This document shows, one piece after another, positions 52,528-63,172 of a stretch of DNA of 64,000 nt. The position numbers and the translations under genes were made by a program. Positions within the stretch are counted from its first letter, which is position 1, and each line of letters starts with the position of its first letter. The notes under the pieces were generated by a model. That model ran no database searches. It saw nothing but the letters and a program-made list of their open reading frames with translations, and was not told where the DNA came from. Origin of the DNA: Trichaptum fuscoviolaceum (lineage: Eukaryota; Basidiomycota; Agaricomycetes; Hymenochaetales; Trichaptaceae); contig CAJSYZ010000012.1 in the NCBI GenBank assembly GCA_910574455.1, forward strand, positions 2,473,317-2,537,316, read 5' to 3'.

Positions 52528-53072
52528 TGTTACGTTCACGGCTTCGGAAGACTTATCACGGAAATGATAAGTGACAAAAGCGTTGTTTGTGAACAAACAA
52601 GTGGTGAGATAAGAGTGGGCGCTTTAACGAGGCTCTCTTAAGCTCGGAAGTCGTGGGTGAACAGAGTCTTTGGCACGATGGTGTGAAAGACTATAGGAGG
52701 ATTGACTTAAGTGTCATCCGAAGGCCTATGTACAGGGGTTTATATACTACAGAGGAGAGAAACATAAATAGAACGCGCTTCTGGGGCTAGCTGGGGCTAA
52801 CTGGGGCTAACTGGGGCTAACTGGGGCTAACTAGGGCTAACTGTGAACAGGGGAAATGGGGCTAACTGGGGCTACGTAGGGCTAACTGGGGCTATGGTAA
52901 AGCGAAAGGGTAATGTAAACAAAGAGGCAGTAAAAGGGGGCTACCTGGGGCACCGAAGGTTAAAGGTAAAAAGGTTAAATGGTAAAGTCCGAGAGACAAA
53001 GGTAAGCGTAGCCTAATCGGGTTACGTGAGGTAAACAAAGGTAAACATGGTCCGTATGCTTGATGCATAACA
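52528..53072 (-). repeat. LTR of element B, right copy (5' LTR and promoter)
   Basis: Sense strand: TATATAAA about 40 nt before AAGTCAATCCT, the predicted RNA start (about 52708). A U5 hairpin ACTTATCA...TGATAAGT follows near the LTR end. Confidence 0.95.
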
Positions 53073-53077
53073 TGAAC

Positions 53078-55034
53078 TGCTGCATGCGGGGCCAGTAGTA
53101 GGTGCGTCGAATCTGTTCCATTGTGTTTGCTATTCCTGGGTGATTTCGCGTAGGGAGGTCATGATGAAGTCGTAAGATGTTTCTCATGATTTCCTTGTTC
53201 TTCGGAACATAGATCTTGTTCCTAAAGTGTACAAGGTTATCCTTGATTGAGAAGTCGGTCATCTTCGGTTTCGTGAGGGGTAGTTCTTTCTGAATGAGTG
53301 TCATTGCTTTCTGAATGTTGCCTGTTTCAAGTTGAATGTTGTCATGAAGTTCGTCGATGTCAATGGTGTTTCGATCGTCATCGTCCTGTTCTTCTATTTC
53401 GGCTTCGAGTATTTCCATCTCTTGAATGAAAACCTTTTCTGGTAGAAGTGTAACTTCGTTGTTGAGTTCTCCTTCCGTTTTAAATTGGTCGGGTCTCCGG
53501 GAAAGGGCATCGGATTGAATCATGTGTTTTCCGGGGACTGCTTGGATTTGGAGGGGGTAACGTGAAAGTTCGTTCTGCCATCGGGCTTGTCGAGGGGTTA
53601 ATCGTTGTGGTTGTCGCCAATAGGTTAGGTTCTTGTGATCACAATGTACTGTGATAACATGTGGGCTGCCTAATAGATAGTGTCGCCATGTCTGTAATGC
53701 GCGGATGATAGCAAACAGTTCCCTGTCGTATATTTGCCAGTTTCGTTGTGTTGGATTAAGTGCTTGGGAGATGTATCCAATTGGTCGTAATTGATTATCC
53801 TTGTCGAGTTGTCGTAGTACTGCACCAGTAGCTATGGCTGAAGCGTCGGTTTCGAGGTAGAATGGCTTGTTCGGGTCGGGTTGCATAAGGAGTGGTTGTT
53901 TTGAGAATAAGTCCTTGAGTGTTTGAAAAGCATGTTGTTGTCGGTCGGTCCAAACAAATGGTATGTTTTTGCGTTTTAGTTGATCGAGGGGTCGGCATAT
54001 GGTGGCATAATGGGGAATGAATCGCCTGTAGAAGTTCGTAAATCCTGTAAATGATCGTATGTCTCGTAGATTCTTTGGTGTTGGCCAGTCAACTATTCCT
54101 TGTATCTTCGTTGGGTCAGTCTTGATCTGTGACTCGGAGATAATGTATCCTAAGAATGGGACTTCGGTCTGGTGGAATCGGCATTTGGCAGGTTTGAGAT
54201 ATAGCTTGTGTTTCTTGAGGACATCGAAAACTTCGAGGGTATTTGAGATAAGTTGTTGCATAGTGGCGGCATGGATCATAATGTCGTCCATGTAAACAAT
54301 ACACTTGTTTTCGCGGATTTGCTTTGCAAGTATATCATTCATGAAACGTTGAAAGGTGGCGGGTGAATTGCATAGGCCAAAGAACATAACTGTCGGTTGA
54401 AAGTGTCCTTCTTCGCAGTTGAATGCGGCTTTCCATTGGTCTTCTTCCTTGATTCGAATGTTGTGGTATCCTTGTCGAATATCGAGGGTGGTGAAGTATT
54501 TGGATCCTTGGAGTTGATTCAATAGTGTCTGGGTGTTCGGTATTGGAAATCCATCGCGGATTGTATGCTCGTTTAGATATCGATAATCCTGAATCGGTCG
54601 GAGGGTTCCATCCTTCTTGCTGATGAAGAATAATGGTGAGGCCATCGGTGATGCGGAGGGTTTAATGAATCCTTTCTTGAGTAGGTCATTAATAAGGTCA
54701 CGGAGTATGGGTCTTTGGTGGTACGGAGTATTGTAGGTTTTGAAGATTTTCGGTATGAATGAGGTTTTCGTCTTGATTTCGTGATCGTAAGGTCGTGCTG
54801 GTGGATATGTTTGAATTTCTTTTTCGGAGAAGATGTTGGCATAGGGCATATATTCCTTTGGAATGTCGAGTTTTTCTGGTGGTGGAAGTTTCTGTTGTTT
54901 TTCTTGTTCCATTCGGGTTGAAATCGTAATCTTGTTTATGGTGATTGCATCGTTTCCCCAGTCTATCTTTGGTTTAGCTTGTTTAAACCAAGGTAGACCT
55001 AGTATAACGTCGTCCTTTGGGATATGAGTGAGGT
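53078..55034 (-). CDS. Element A pol, middle part: protease end, RT, RNase H, start of integrase
   Basis: Continues from 56483-56795 across hAT A2: LGLPWFKQAKPKIDW, RT with TLDIRQGYHNI and VYMDDIMI, RNase H (ETDASAIATG, YDRELFAI, HCDHKNL) and the HHCC start (HHDLPTRNHPG..YYWPRMQQF). It is open throughout and broken only by the two insertions. It is about 90% similar to element B by eye. Confidence 0.92.
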
Positions 55035-56474
55035 TAGAGCATGACACGGGTGCAGGTCATCCGTGGGTACCTGCAGGTACCTGCGCTCAAATACCTGCGG
55101 TTCCAGGTGCACCTGTGCGCAGGTACCTGGTTCCCACGCTTACCTGCGGATCCAGGTTTGGATTTTTTTTGCCCAGGTACCTGGCCGGGTACCTGCAAGT
55201 ACCCGGTAAATCACGTGCACTCATCTTGAGTGCGACGAACGCAACGATGTACCATTACTTTTCTACATTCTACTCGACATGTGCCGTCCTCTTCGCCATC
55301 CTCGAAGCCGCCTACTACGACGGCAACAGTTGCCATGACCGCCTCCTCACCAACTGCGCGCTTGTCAGCGCCCTCCCGCCCGCCGCGCTCTCTTCGCGAG
55401 ACCGCGAGACCACAGCCGCTTGTCGCCCTCGACATGCTGCTCGTCCGGCAACCGCAACACTCGCCATCGTCTGCACTCATGCCGCCTCACAAAGGTCAGG
55501 ATGAACAGACTCGCCCGAAGATGGACTTCATTGACTGGCTGCTGCGAAACTCTTCGCAGTCACTGCGCTTTTGGAGTTGGAATGGGAACCGGCGCCTGAG
55601 CTACTGAACCATCTCTTGCGACAATATGGCTCGTCTTTGGAATCGCTTTCTACCCCGACGTGCTGGACAGCTGCGGGAGTGCTTCCACACACACCTGCAA
55701 TCGCTTACGGGAATTCAAGGTCGAAAACCTCTTTCCATCACCTCTCGCTTTCAAACAGCTCCTGGCAGGCATCGGGCGCTTGAACTTCTCAGTTATCCGG
55801 GTTGCTTCTCTGCGCGTAACGAGCAACAGTGTGAAGGAACTGGAGAAGCTGGCAGTGGTTACGGTTCAGTGTTGGGATGAAGGCGAGAAGCACCCTATGT
55901 TACCATGTCTGAAGATCGCCTGTGCTATGACAGGAGCAGTATTCCGGAGCACAAGGAATGTATGTCGTTCTCGTGCAATGTCGTGAGTGGTTTCATGTTG
56001 GTGATAATCCCTTACTCATTGACTTGCAGCGTGGCGATCCTCTCCCTATCACCACATTCCTTCGCTTTAGGAGCCCGCGAACTTGCGCACTAGGCTTTAC
56101 TTTGCGGTCGACGCGCCGTGCTGTCAACGCGGTTGACACCTGTAGGCACCTCGTCACGACTGCACACAATCTGATGGGGACGCAAACACCTTGCCTTGCT
56201 GGACGACGTGGCTCATTCGAAGCTCGGACCATGCAGGACTCCTCAGAAACACAGATGGTATGTTCTTCATTTCCTTTATCTTATTATTACATTACTTACT
56301 GTTATTACCTGCAGGTCCTATCAGGTACCTGCAATACCTGCAGGTAACGGGTCCAGGTAGACCCGGATCCGTTTCCCACGGTTCCGGGTCGGATCCAGGT
56401 ATCAGTTTTTTTGCGCAGGTACCTGCGCTTCACGGATCCGGGTACACCTGCAGGTGCACCCGTGTCATGCCCTA
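55035..56474. mobile_element. hAT-like DNA transposon, copy A2, in element A protease
   Basis: The terminal inverted repeat TAGAGCATGACACGGGTGCA at the left has one mismatch at the right (TAGGGCATGAC...). The 8-bp duplication is AGTGAGGT (55027-55034 and 56475-56482). It is inverted relative to copy A1, whose right end matches the left end here. It keeps the dense CAGGTACCTG subterminal motifs and lacks the foldback insert. Short ORFs inside share RHAARP.TAT and ITASSPTAR-like pieces with A1, but no transposase is visible. Confidence 0.9.
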
Positions 56475-56482
56475 AGTGAGGT

Positions 56483-56795
56483 AGAAATGTGGTGAAAGAG
56501 TGTGGGGGTGTGTGATGTGGATTCGAGTTCGTTTGGTGACACTGCCTTCTGTGTTGAGTGTACCATCGGCGTTACTGACTAGTATGGGTTTGTCGATTTT
56601 CTGCGTTTTTAGTTTGAGTTTGTTGGCTAGTTTCGAGTTGATGAAATTGAGTTGTGCTCCGGTGTCGAGTAGAGCTGAGAGTGTGTGAGGTTGTCCGTTA
56701 ATGAGTACCGTGATGGGTATGCGAAAAGAACGAGTGTTTCCGTTGATAGTGATGGTGTTGAGTTGAATCGGATTAACCAACTCGGAGTTGATCAA
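56483..56795 (-). CDS. Element A pol, 5' part: aspartic protease start
   Basis: The frame is entered by -1 frameshift at A AAT TTT TGA (gag stop 56792). It reads INSELVNPIQLNTI, then LSALLDTGAQLNFIN with an intact DTG. It ends in the hAT duplication, after which pol resumes in phase at 55034. Confidence 0.9.
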
Positions 56796-57235
56796 AAATT
56801 TCCATCATCATCGTCAAAATCGTCGTTGTCATCATTGGGATCTGGCATTTCGTCTAGCATGTTGAACAATGCTTCCTGTTCCTGTCCATTGAGGTCTGTC
56901 ATCATTTCATGGATCTGGATTGCGCGTTCAGCAATCAAATCGTCCGGGTCGTCGGGTTCTTCGTCAAGTTCCATCGAGTTGATGTTTCGCTTCTTGAATC
57001 GTCCATTGTTTTGTCTAAAATTGTTCTGGAATTTCCTTGGTGATTTTCCTGAGCTTCGGAACTTCGAGGTGCGTGCGGGACGCGAAGGGCATTTGTTTGC
57101 AAAATGTCCTGCCTTCTTGCAGTAGAAACAGAGTCCATCTGCTTGTGCTTTCTTCTTTTCCTCGGGCGTAAGCTTGTTGAAGTACATTGCATAGAGCTTG
57201 AATGATTCTTCCAAATTTTCTGGTTCCTCGGGTTG
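56792..57235 (-). CDS. Element A Gag, C-terminal part with CCHC knuckle
   Basis: Continues the gag frame from 59774 after removal of solo LTR C (SEPESDQ joins PEEPENLEESF). It contains YAMYFNKLTPEEKKKAQADGLCFYCKKAGHFANKC, one zinc knuckle, then a basic stretch and an acidic tail (DPNDDNDDFDDDDGNF). It ends at the same frameshift heptamer as in B. Confidence 0.88.
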   Translation of the reverse strand, partial: QPEEPENLEESFKLYAMYFNKLTPEEKKKAQADGLCFYCKKAGHFANKCPSRPARTSKFRSSGKSPRKFQNNFRQNNGRFKKRNINSMELDEEPDDPDDLIAERAIQIHEMMTDLNGQEQEALFNMLDEMPDPNDDNDDFDDDDGNF

Positions 57236-59768
57236 TGTTACGACCTGGGGGGAACCTGGGGGCCGGGGCGCGTTAGCGGCTTCCGGGGCAAGGCCTGGGA
57301 GAGCGCGCGGCAGCGGAGAAGGCGAAGGGGAACCGTTAAGGACGCTACAACGCCAACGGAGTCGCGCGGGGAGCGGGGCTACGGGGGCGAGACGCAAGGG
57401 GGCTCAAGGCGACGGGACGGAGTCAGAGTCGAGGCTGGGAAGGCAGAGTCGAGGCGCGGGGAGACAGAGTCGAGACGCGGGGAGATGCCAAGCGGGATTC
57501 TAGCGGGAATCTGGATTCGTGCGGGAATCTGGATTCGGATGGGAATCTGGATTCGTGCGGGAATCGCAGAGCGGGAATCGTTCGGGACTTTGGCGGGAAT
57601 CGCAGAGCGGGATTCTGGCGGGAATCTCAGAGCGGGATTCTGGGCAGGACTCAGGGCGGGATTCGCAGAGCGGGATCCGGGACAAGACAGAGACAAGAGA
57701 GCCAGAGAGCAGGCGTGCTCCGGACAGGAGCAGAGAGCTCAGGATAACCGGGATCTCAAGGCAACACTTCTGTTATCAGGAGGAGGTTCCCTAAGGAAGC
57801 ACTCAACAAGTCAGCATTGTAAAACTACACTAGAGACAAGACAGAAACACACCTAAGGAAGCACTCGACAAGAGGACAAAAGTGAGTGCTCCTTACGGTG
57901 GCGACAGGTATTTATCTACTGGGCAGAATCTACAGGGAACGGGCATGCACAAACGCGCAACTAACTAGTTACACAATCTTGCGGGCGAAGGCCGCGCATA
58001 CAGTGACGTGAATCCGGGATTTGGGATTCGGTGCGGGAACATCTGGGCAAGATCTAAGGGAACGAGCGTGAAGCCTGGTCAAGTGAAACAAAGAGAACTA
58101 AAGGAATGTAATTGTGCGCGAGGTATCAAGCTGGCGCACAGGCAGCGGGGTAACGAGCGTGGGGGGCAGATGTAATGCATACATTGTCTCGGGATAAGTT
58201 GCAGGCAACTTCTGGCGTGGATCAGGGTCGCGGGAGATCGACAGGGACCAACTTCGAAGAAGCCGGTGCTTCGATGTCGTAACGAAGCCTAATCGCGAGG
58301 CGCGCGCGGGGCAGGGCGACTAAGGACGGGGTTCGAGTCCTTGCGGACAATGAGATCAATCCCGCACACGGGGTGGCGGGAATGTGGTCTGCGGGCCGGG
58401 ACAGGACGCTACTAACGAGACTAGTTGGCTGGCACGTGCGTGGCCAGGCCAATCACCTGGGGCTATCTCAAGACGAGGTTAGCATCGAGGAGTGGGAAGC
58501 TAAGGGGTTTCCCTTGGACGACGGGAAACTCGCGCGATTCGCGACGGGATCATGCAGGGAATCTGGTTCGGGTTTCGACCGGGTTTCGAGTTCGGGTTTT
58601 CGACTGGGAATCGAGTTCGGGTTTAGACCGGGAATCGAGTTTGGGTTTCGACCGGGAATCGAGACAGGGTTCGACCGGGAATCGTAGCGGGAATCTTTCG
58701 GGAATCAGAGCGGGAACTTAGCTGGGGTTGCGATGGGAATCGCGGCGGGATCGAAGGCGGGAATCCTGCGGGGGATTTGCGCAGGGATTCGCGACGGGAC
58801 GCGAGGCGGGAAACGAGCGGGTTTTTCGACTGGGATCGTGCGGGGGAAAGGAGCGGGATTCCAACCGGGAAGCGAGCGGGGTTTCTACCGGGAATGAGCG
58901 GGGGAGTCTGGCGAGACTCTAGTCGGGAAACGAGCGGGGGGAGTTTGGCGGGACTCCAACCGGGACGAGTGGGGGAGTCTTGACAGGACTCCAACCGTGA
59001 ACGAGCGTGGGTTGCGGGATTGTCAGAGGGGACGCTTGACAGCGTTCGCGGCGAGGCGGGATTCCTGGCGGGGCAGGCTGTGGACGAACAAGGGCAGGTC
59101 GAGAGGCACAGGATGTCGAAGGGGTTAGCTAGGGCACCGCGGCAGGACGAGCGCAGGGCAGGGTTCGTGACCGGGCAGGATTGCGGGACAGCAATCCTTG
59201 ACCGCTGTCGTGTTGGCTTACTCAAGGCCAGACAGAGGTCGGCTTTGGACGCAGTGGATCAATCTCCTAACTGCACTTCATGACTGTGGACGCGAGGCCG
59301 GGATCTGGTATCCGGGCATAGTCGAGAACCTACGAGGTCTGGGATAGCTATGGCTATGGCTATGGCTTTGGCAGGCTATGGCGATGGCTGTGGCTATGGT
59401 GAGTGACTTCGGGACTATGGCGAGGTACGGAGTTCGCTGGGGCGGGGAACAGAGCATGACGGGAGCGGGGAGCGAGCGGGGGATCATCCTAGAGTCGGGG
59501 GAACGACGAGGCGGGCTAGGGATGGATCGAGACACGGGGACGAGGCGGGGGACTGACGAGGAGACGTGGGCGAGGACAAGCAGGGGCGAGGAGGTCGTAG
59601 CGGGGCGGAACTCTAGCAGGAGAATGCATGGCGAAGCAGAGGTTCTTCCGGGATCAGAGAGCGGGGGATCCTTTCGGGATCTAGCCAAGGTCGCGATTTC
59701 GGGTTTCAGTATACCGGGTTCTGTTCGGGATTGCCTTCGACATGTTGGGGTCCTGGGGGATCCCGACA
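57236..59768 (+). mobile_element. Solo LTR C (2.5 kb) of a G1-related element, in element A gag
   Basis: TG...CA ends (TGTTACGACCTGGGG and GATCCCGACA) with the 5-bp duplication GGTTG (57231-57235 and 59769-59773). Ends and the twice-repeated AAGCACT..ACAAG motif (57798-57885) match the G1 LTR. The bulk is G-rich arrays of GGGAATC/GGGATTC units (57500-57690 and 58560-58990). No gag or pol lies inside, so a solo LTR left by LTR-LTR recombination is the simplest reading, although 2.5 kb is long. ORFs here are products of the repeats. Orientation cannot be fixed from this copy alone. Confidence 0.75.
59344..59402 (+). repeat. GGCTAT microsatellite within solo LTR C
   Basis: Imperfect tandem GGCTAT/GGCTGT units. 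Confidence 0.8.
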
Positions 59769-59773
59769 GGTTG

Positions 59774-61468
59774 GTCTGATTCGGGTTCAGAATCTATGTC
59801 CATCTCGTTGAGTCGTCGTCTGCGAAATTTGTTAAATCGAGGTCGATTATATGAAGATTGTCCATAACGGTTGCGGAGTCAATTGAACGGGCGGTTGTCC
59901 TGATAGATCTCCTCGTATGATTTTCCTATCTTCCTGGCTGCTTCGTAGTAAGGTGCCATTATCTTTATTCCATTGTCTGGAACTGGGATATCCTTCTGAA
60001 GTAGTGCGGTTCGCGTGTGGCGGAGTAATCCATTCTTGAACATGGAAAAGAGTACTGTGAAGTCGGTGATGTTCGCTTCACGTGCGAGTCGCTGGAAGTT
60101 ATGAATGTAATCGTCGATTTTGTCCGTGGGTGCTTGTTTAAGGCTAGAGAGTTCCTTGAATGCGTCGGCGATGTAATCGGTGGAAATGAAGTGTGACTTG
60201 AATTTGTCAACGAATTGTTGCCAAGTCATAACCCATTGTGCATTGTCCTGTTCGTCTTTAACATTCTTTGCAAAGATTGCAGCGGGTCCTTCAGTGCAAA
60301 AGGAGAGTGCAAATTGTATCTTGCGTTGATCGGTTGCATAGTCCAAGTCGTTGAGTGCCAAGTAGTTTTCAACTAGGCTAAGCCATCGGCTAGCTTCGCT
60401 TCGTTTGCCGGTAAAGTTAAAAGGTTTGTTTGCTCCGGTACCTCGCGGTTGATGGTCTGCTTGATCGGCCATTTCGACTATCGCTGGGGTTCCTGGGGGT
60501 GTAGGTGATGGTGGGGGTGGGGGTGGCTGTGGAAGGTTTTCCTGATCGGGGTGTTCGTCGTTTTCCAGAATTTCGGGTACAGGTGAGCTTCGGTTACTAT
60601 TGTTGGCGTTAACCGATGTAGATCCTTCGGCTGAGTGTGCAGATCCTTCGGCGGTGTGTGCCGTGTCCTCGGCTTCTGAGTCTTCTTCTGATTTGTCTGA
60701 AGTTTCTGCATCAGATTCTCGTCTGCGCCTTCTGAGTTCAGCTTCCTCTTTCTCTAGCTGCTCAAGAGTGAGGATAGTTTGTGTCTCCTGCGAAGTATAG
60801 TTCTTGGGAAGTGGAGTCCAAGTGGGTATCCAAGTTGCGCCTTCTTCAAATCTGGTGTCAATGCGGAGTCCTTCGAATTGTCCTACAAGTTCTGGTTCTT
60901 CGGATTCGAGTTCAGAAACAGGTGCGGGTGTTTCAGCCTTCGGTTGGGTGAATGTGAGGAGTGGGGAGGTTTGTTTAGCTTTAGGTGCTGCTGCTGCTGC
61001 GTAAGATAATGAGGGTAGTGCTGTCGATTCAGCAGGTGGTGCTTCGGTTTTAGCTGGTGGTGCTTCTGGTTGAGTAGTGGTTAATGGCGAGTGTTGTGAA
61101 GGAGCGGGTGATGCGAGTTGAGAAGAAACAACTCTGGGTGAGTTAAGTCGACTGCCTGTTCTTGATGTTCTTGCAAGTATCTGGTCAATTTCTTCCTGAC
61201 TGGGTTCGATTCCTGCGTACCAAGTATTAACCTGTTTGTAGTATGTGGGTGGGTTCTTGATGGTATGCGAGATTGCTCTCCAAGTGTCGTGTCCTGAGTG
61301 AAAATGAAGGTAGACTTTTCTTCTGAATTTGTCAAGTCTGTACCAGGCTCGGTTTACTGGGTCAAATTCAGCGTTTTCTGGGCGGGTAACTCCAACGGGT
61401 ACTTGTGCTGCTATGGGTATGTATTTTCCTGGGACTGGTGGTCTGTCTTTTGGCGCCAGTTTAACGAG
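59774..61468 (-). pseudogene. Element A Gag, N-terminal extension and capsid region (premature stop)
   Basis: The open frame runs from just after TAA (61469-61471) to 59774, broken by TGA at 59879-59881. The first in-frame ATG is at 60472 (MADQADHQ), followed by ANKPFNFTGKRSEASRWLSLVENYLAL and FVDKFKSHFISTDYIADAFKELSSLKQ. This is the same capsid block as in B (MGTSGG...). Upstream of that ATG the extension (EFDPVNRAWYRLDKFRRKVYLHF...) is conserved with B but AUG-free in frame. The TGA follows RPFN and would truncate Gag before the zinc knuckle. Confidence 0.82.
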
Positions 61469-61483
61469 TTACTGAAATTTAAT

Positions 61484-61966
61484 TCAGTTGGTGTCTTCGT
61501 TTGCTGGGGGAGTCGGAGTAACGGTTCGGCTTCCTTCTTCGGGTTCAACAGGGGGTGGAGTAATGGATCGGATGGATGCTTCGAGAGGTGGGCTGGCAAC
61601 TCGGGTAGGTGGTTCAGAGTGTAGTAGGTAACAAATACACTTCCGTATTTCGGTTGCAACGTCCTGGGGTTGTCCGGGCCAATAAACGATTGATGTGAGG
61701 TTCAAGAGGGTTTCTCTTTCGGAGAAATGATCAATGGCGTTGTCAACTTTGGTGTGGCAGATTCCAATGAGGCCTTTGCGAAGGTAACATTCGGGGATGT
61801 ATGGCTTTCCTTCGAACCAAAAGATGCCGTGTCGGTAGATCCAATTAATGGGGTCGTGTCGTATAGAGTGTAGACCGAGTTGGAGGTATTGTAGGTCGTA
61901 TTTGGAGTTCTGTTGAATCAGATGAACTAATGCACTGTTGACAAGGTGCTGATAGTTGTCTTCCAT
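61484..61966 (-). CDS. Element A accessory ORF U2, integrase-zinc-finger-like
   Basis: 160 residues from the ATG at 61966. B lacks this ATG, so it may be a later C-to-T change and the true start may be non-AUG. It contains IFWFEGKPYIPECYLRKGLIGICHTKVDNAIDHFSERETLLNLTSIVYWPGQPQDVATEIRKCIC, an HHCC-like layout with YWPG and a CxC pair. It ends at TGA, 15 nt before a TAA in the same frame, after which the Gag extension opens. Confidence 0.6.
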   Translation of the reverse strand: MEDNYQHLVNSALVHLIQQNSKYDLQYLQLGLHSIRHDPINWIYRHGIFWFEGKPYIPECYLRKGLIGICHTKVDNAIDHFSERETLLNLTSIVYWPGQPQDVATEIRKCICYLLHSEPPTRVASPPLEASIRSITPPPVEPEEGSRTVTPTPPANEDTN

Positions 61967-62582
61967 TAGTTGGTCGAAGTTGGGGGCGGGAGCGGGAGCT
62001 TGATTCGCCAGATTGATTAATCGGTTGTTGTAAGGTAAACCTAAGTCGTCTTCCTGTCCTTTGGAAAGTTTGTCTGAGATTTCCTAAAGTTCTGGAAGGT
62101 CCTGGGGCGGGTGTGGGAGTTCGTTCGGATGTTCGAAGTTGAGGGAAGGGACGTAGGGCTCGTTCTACGCTTGGGGGTGTAGTGGTTGGAGGGTTGGAGT
62201 GATTCGGAGTTACTGGAGGTAGTAATCTGTTGTGCTCAGATACTTCGTTCCAATGGTGGGTTGGGTTCTCGAAATCTGTTCCTTCCTCGGCGGAGTATGC
62301 GTAGGTTTCCTGAGTAACAGTGGGTTCTAATCGAGGGGGTACAAGTTGATCGTATAGGCTTTCGTTATCTTCTTGTGTTCGATGTTCGTACTCGGAATAG
62401 TCCTGTGGGTCTGTCCTGCTTTCGTCAAGTTCGGAGGGGTTATGAGGGGGTGTGTCGGATTGGTATGAAGTGGGTTGTAAGTCGTAGATGGAGACGGGGT
62501 TAAGGATGTTGATCCTTAGTACGCCTGCCAACGGTAGTTCCGTGCGATCGGCGAGTAGTATAGTAATCCTCAGGTTGGGCAC
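61845..62582 (-). CDS. Element A accessory ORF U1, no AUG before the overlap with U2
   Basis: About 245 residues from GTG at 62582 in the same context as in B (GAAGTGCCCAACCTG); an in-frame TAA lies five codons upstream. Conserved with B in the N-terminal PNL(R/K) block, PPHNPSEL, ETYAYS, DFENPTHHW and LLPPVTP. Pro/Arg/Ser-rich C-half. No known domain recognised. Confidence 0.55.
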   Translation of the reverse strand: MPNLRITILLADRTELPLAGVLRINILNPVSIYDLQPTSYQSDTPPHNPSELDESRTDPQDYSEYEHRTQEDNESLYDQLVPPRLEPTVTQETYAYSAEEGTDFENPTHHWNEVSEHNRLLPPVTPNHSNPPTTTPPSVERALRPFPQLRTSERTPTPAPGPSRTLGNLRQTFQRTGRRLRFTLQQPINQSGESSSRSRPQLRPTNGRQLSAPCQQCISSSDSTELQIRPTIPPTRSTLYTTRPH

Positions 62583-63158
62583 TTCCTCGGGTTATCAACC
62601 CTTTGAGCTACAAGAGTATGCGTGAGTGATATTAACGTCTTCGGATACCTTGTCCTTTCTGTCTTCCTAGGTTCGCTGGATAATCTGTTTCGATGTTCAC
62701 CGTGTATTGCTGTCGTCTACGAGTGAGGGTATGCTTGTCTTCCGGCTGTGGCAGTTTCTGTGGTGGATGAGACCTTTCCCCTGCTTCCTTCTTCTCTTCA
62801 AGTTACGTTGGACGTGGCTAAGCTGCTTGAATGGGTCGCGATCCTCTGCTTCACGCTATCACCAACCAAACGCGTAACAAGGACCGTAAATTCTGTCGTG
62901 AACCTGCTTAATTTCTGTGATTACTTGTCTGTTGCTTCCTTCCAAGTATAGCTCTGTATGCTTGGTGTATTCGATCGTACTGTCGTTCGTATTCCTTTCG
63001 TTCCTATTTGATAGTTAGTAGACAAGGGCCAGTTGTGATACTTAACCGTCAGTATTCCGGATTGGAATGCGTAGGGTGTACCGATTTATTCTGCTGTAGA
63101 ATGTGGTAGAGCGTAGAGGGGGGTGTTTCGGAGTTGAGATCGATCTCAGATGAGAATG

Positions 63159-63169
63159 AAGTCAATCCT
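63159..63169 (-). promoter_or_regulatory. Self-primer binding site, element A
   Basis: Sense AGGATTGACTT, 3 nt inside the LTR, complementary to AAGTCAATCCT at 63339-63349 in the same LTR. Same arrangement as in B. Confidence 0.75.
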
Positions 63170-63172
63170 AAT

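Larger units (their letters stand above)
42050..53072 (-). mobile_element. Chromodomain gypsy retrotransposon, element B, nearly intact
   Basis: It has 545-bp LTRs at 42050-42594 and 52528-53072, with the 5-bp duplication TGAAC (42045-42049 and 53073-53077). The LTRs differ only by two single-base indels, so insertion is very recent. It splits the integrase zinc-binding domain of element A. Gag and pol are open throughout; only D4 carries a frameshift. Total length is 11,023 bp, long for a gypsy element because of six accessory ORFs. Confidence 0.95.

Noticed and set aside
58329..58348. tRNA-like T-arm motif (GGTTCGAGTCC)
   Set aside because: No matching acceptor stem, D-arm or anticodon arm could be placed around it. 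It lies inside a repetitive LTR.
57233..59779. Several 60-200-residue ORFs in both strands of solo LTR C
   Set aside because: They come from G-rich GGGAATC repeats (G/R/E/S-rich or P/R/S-rich translations) and cross the LTR boundaries.
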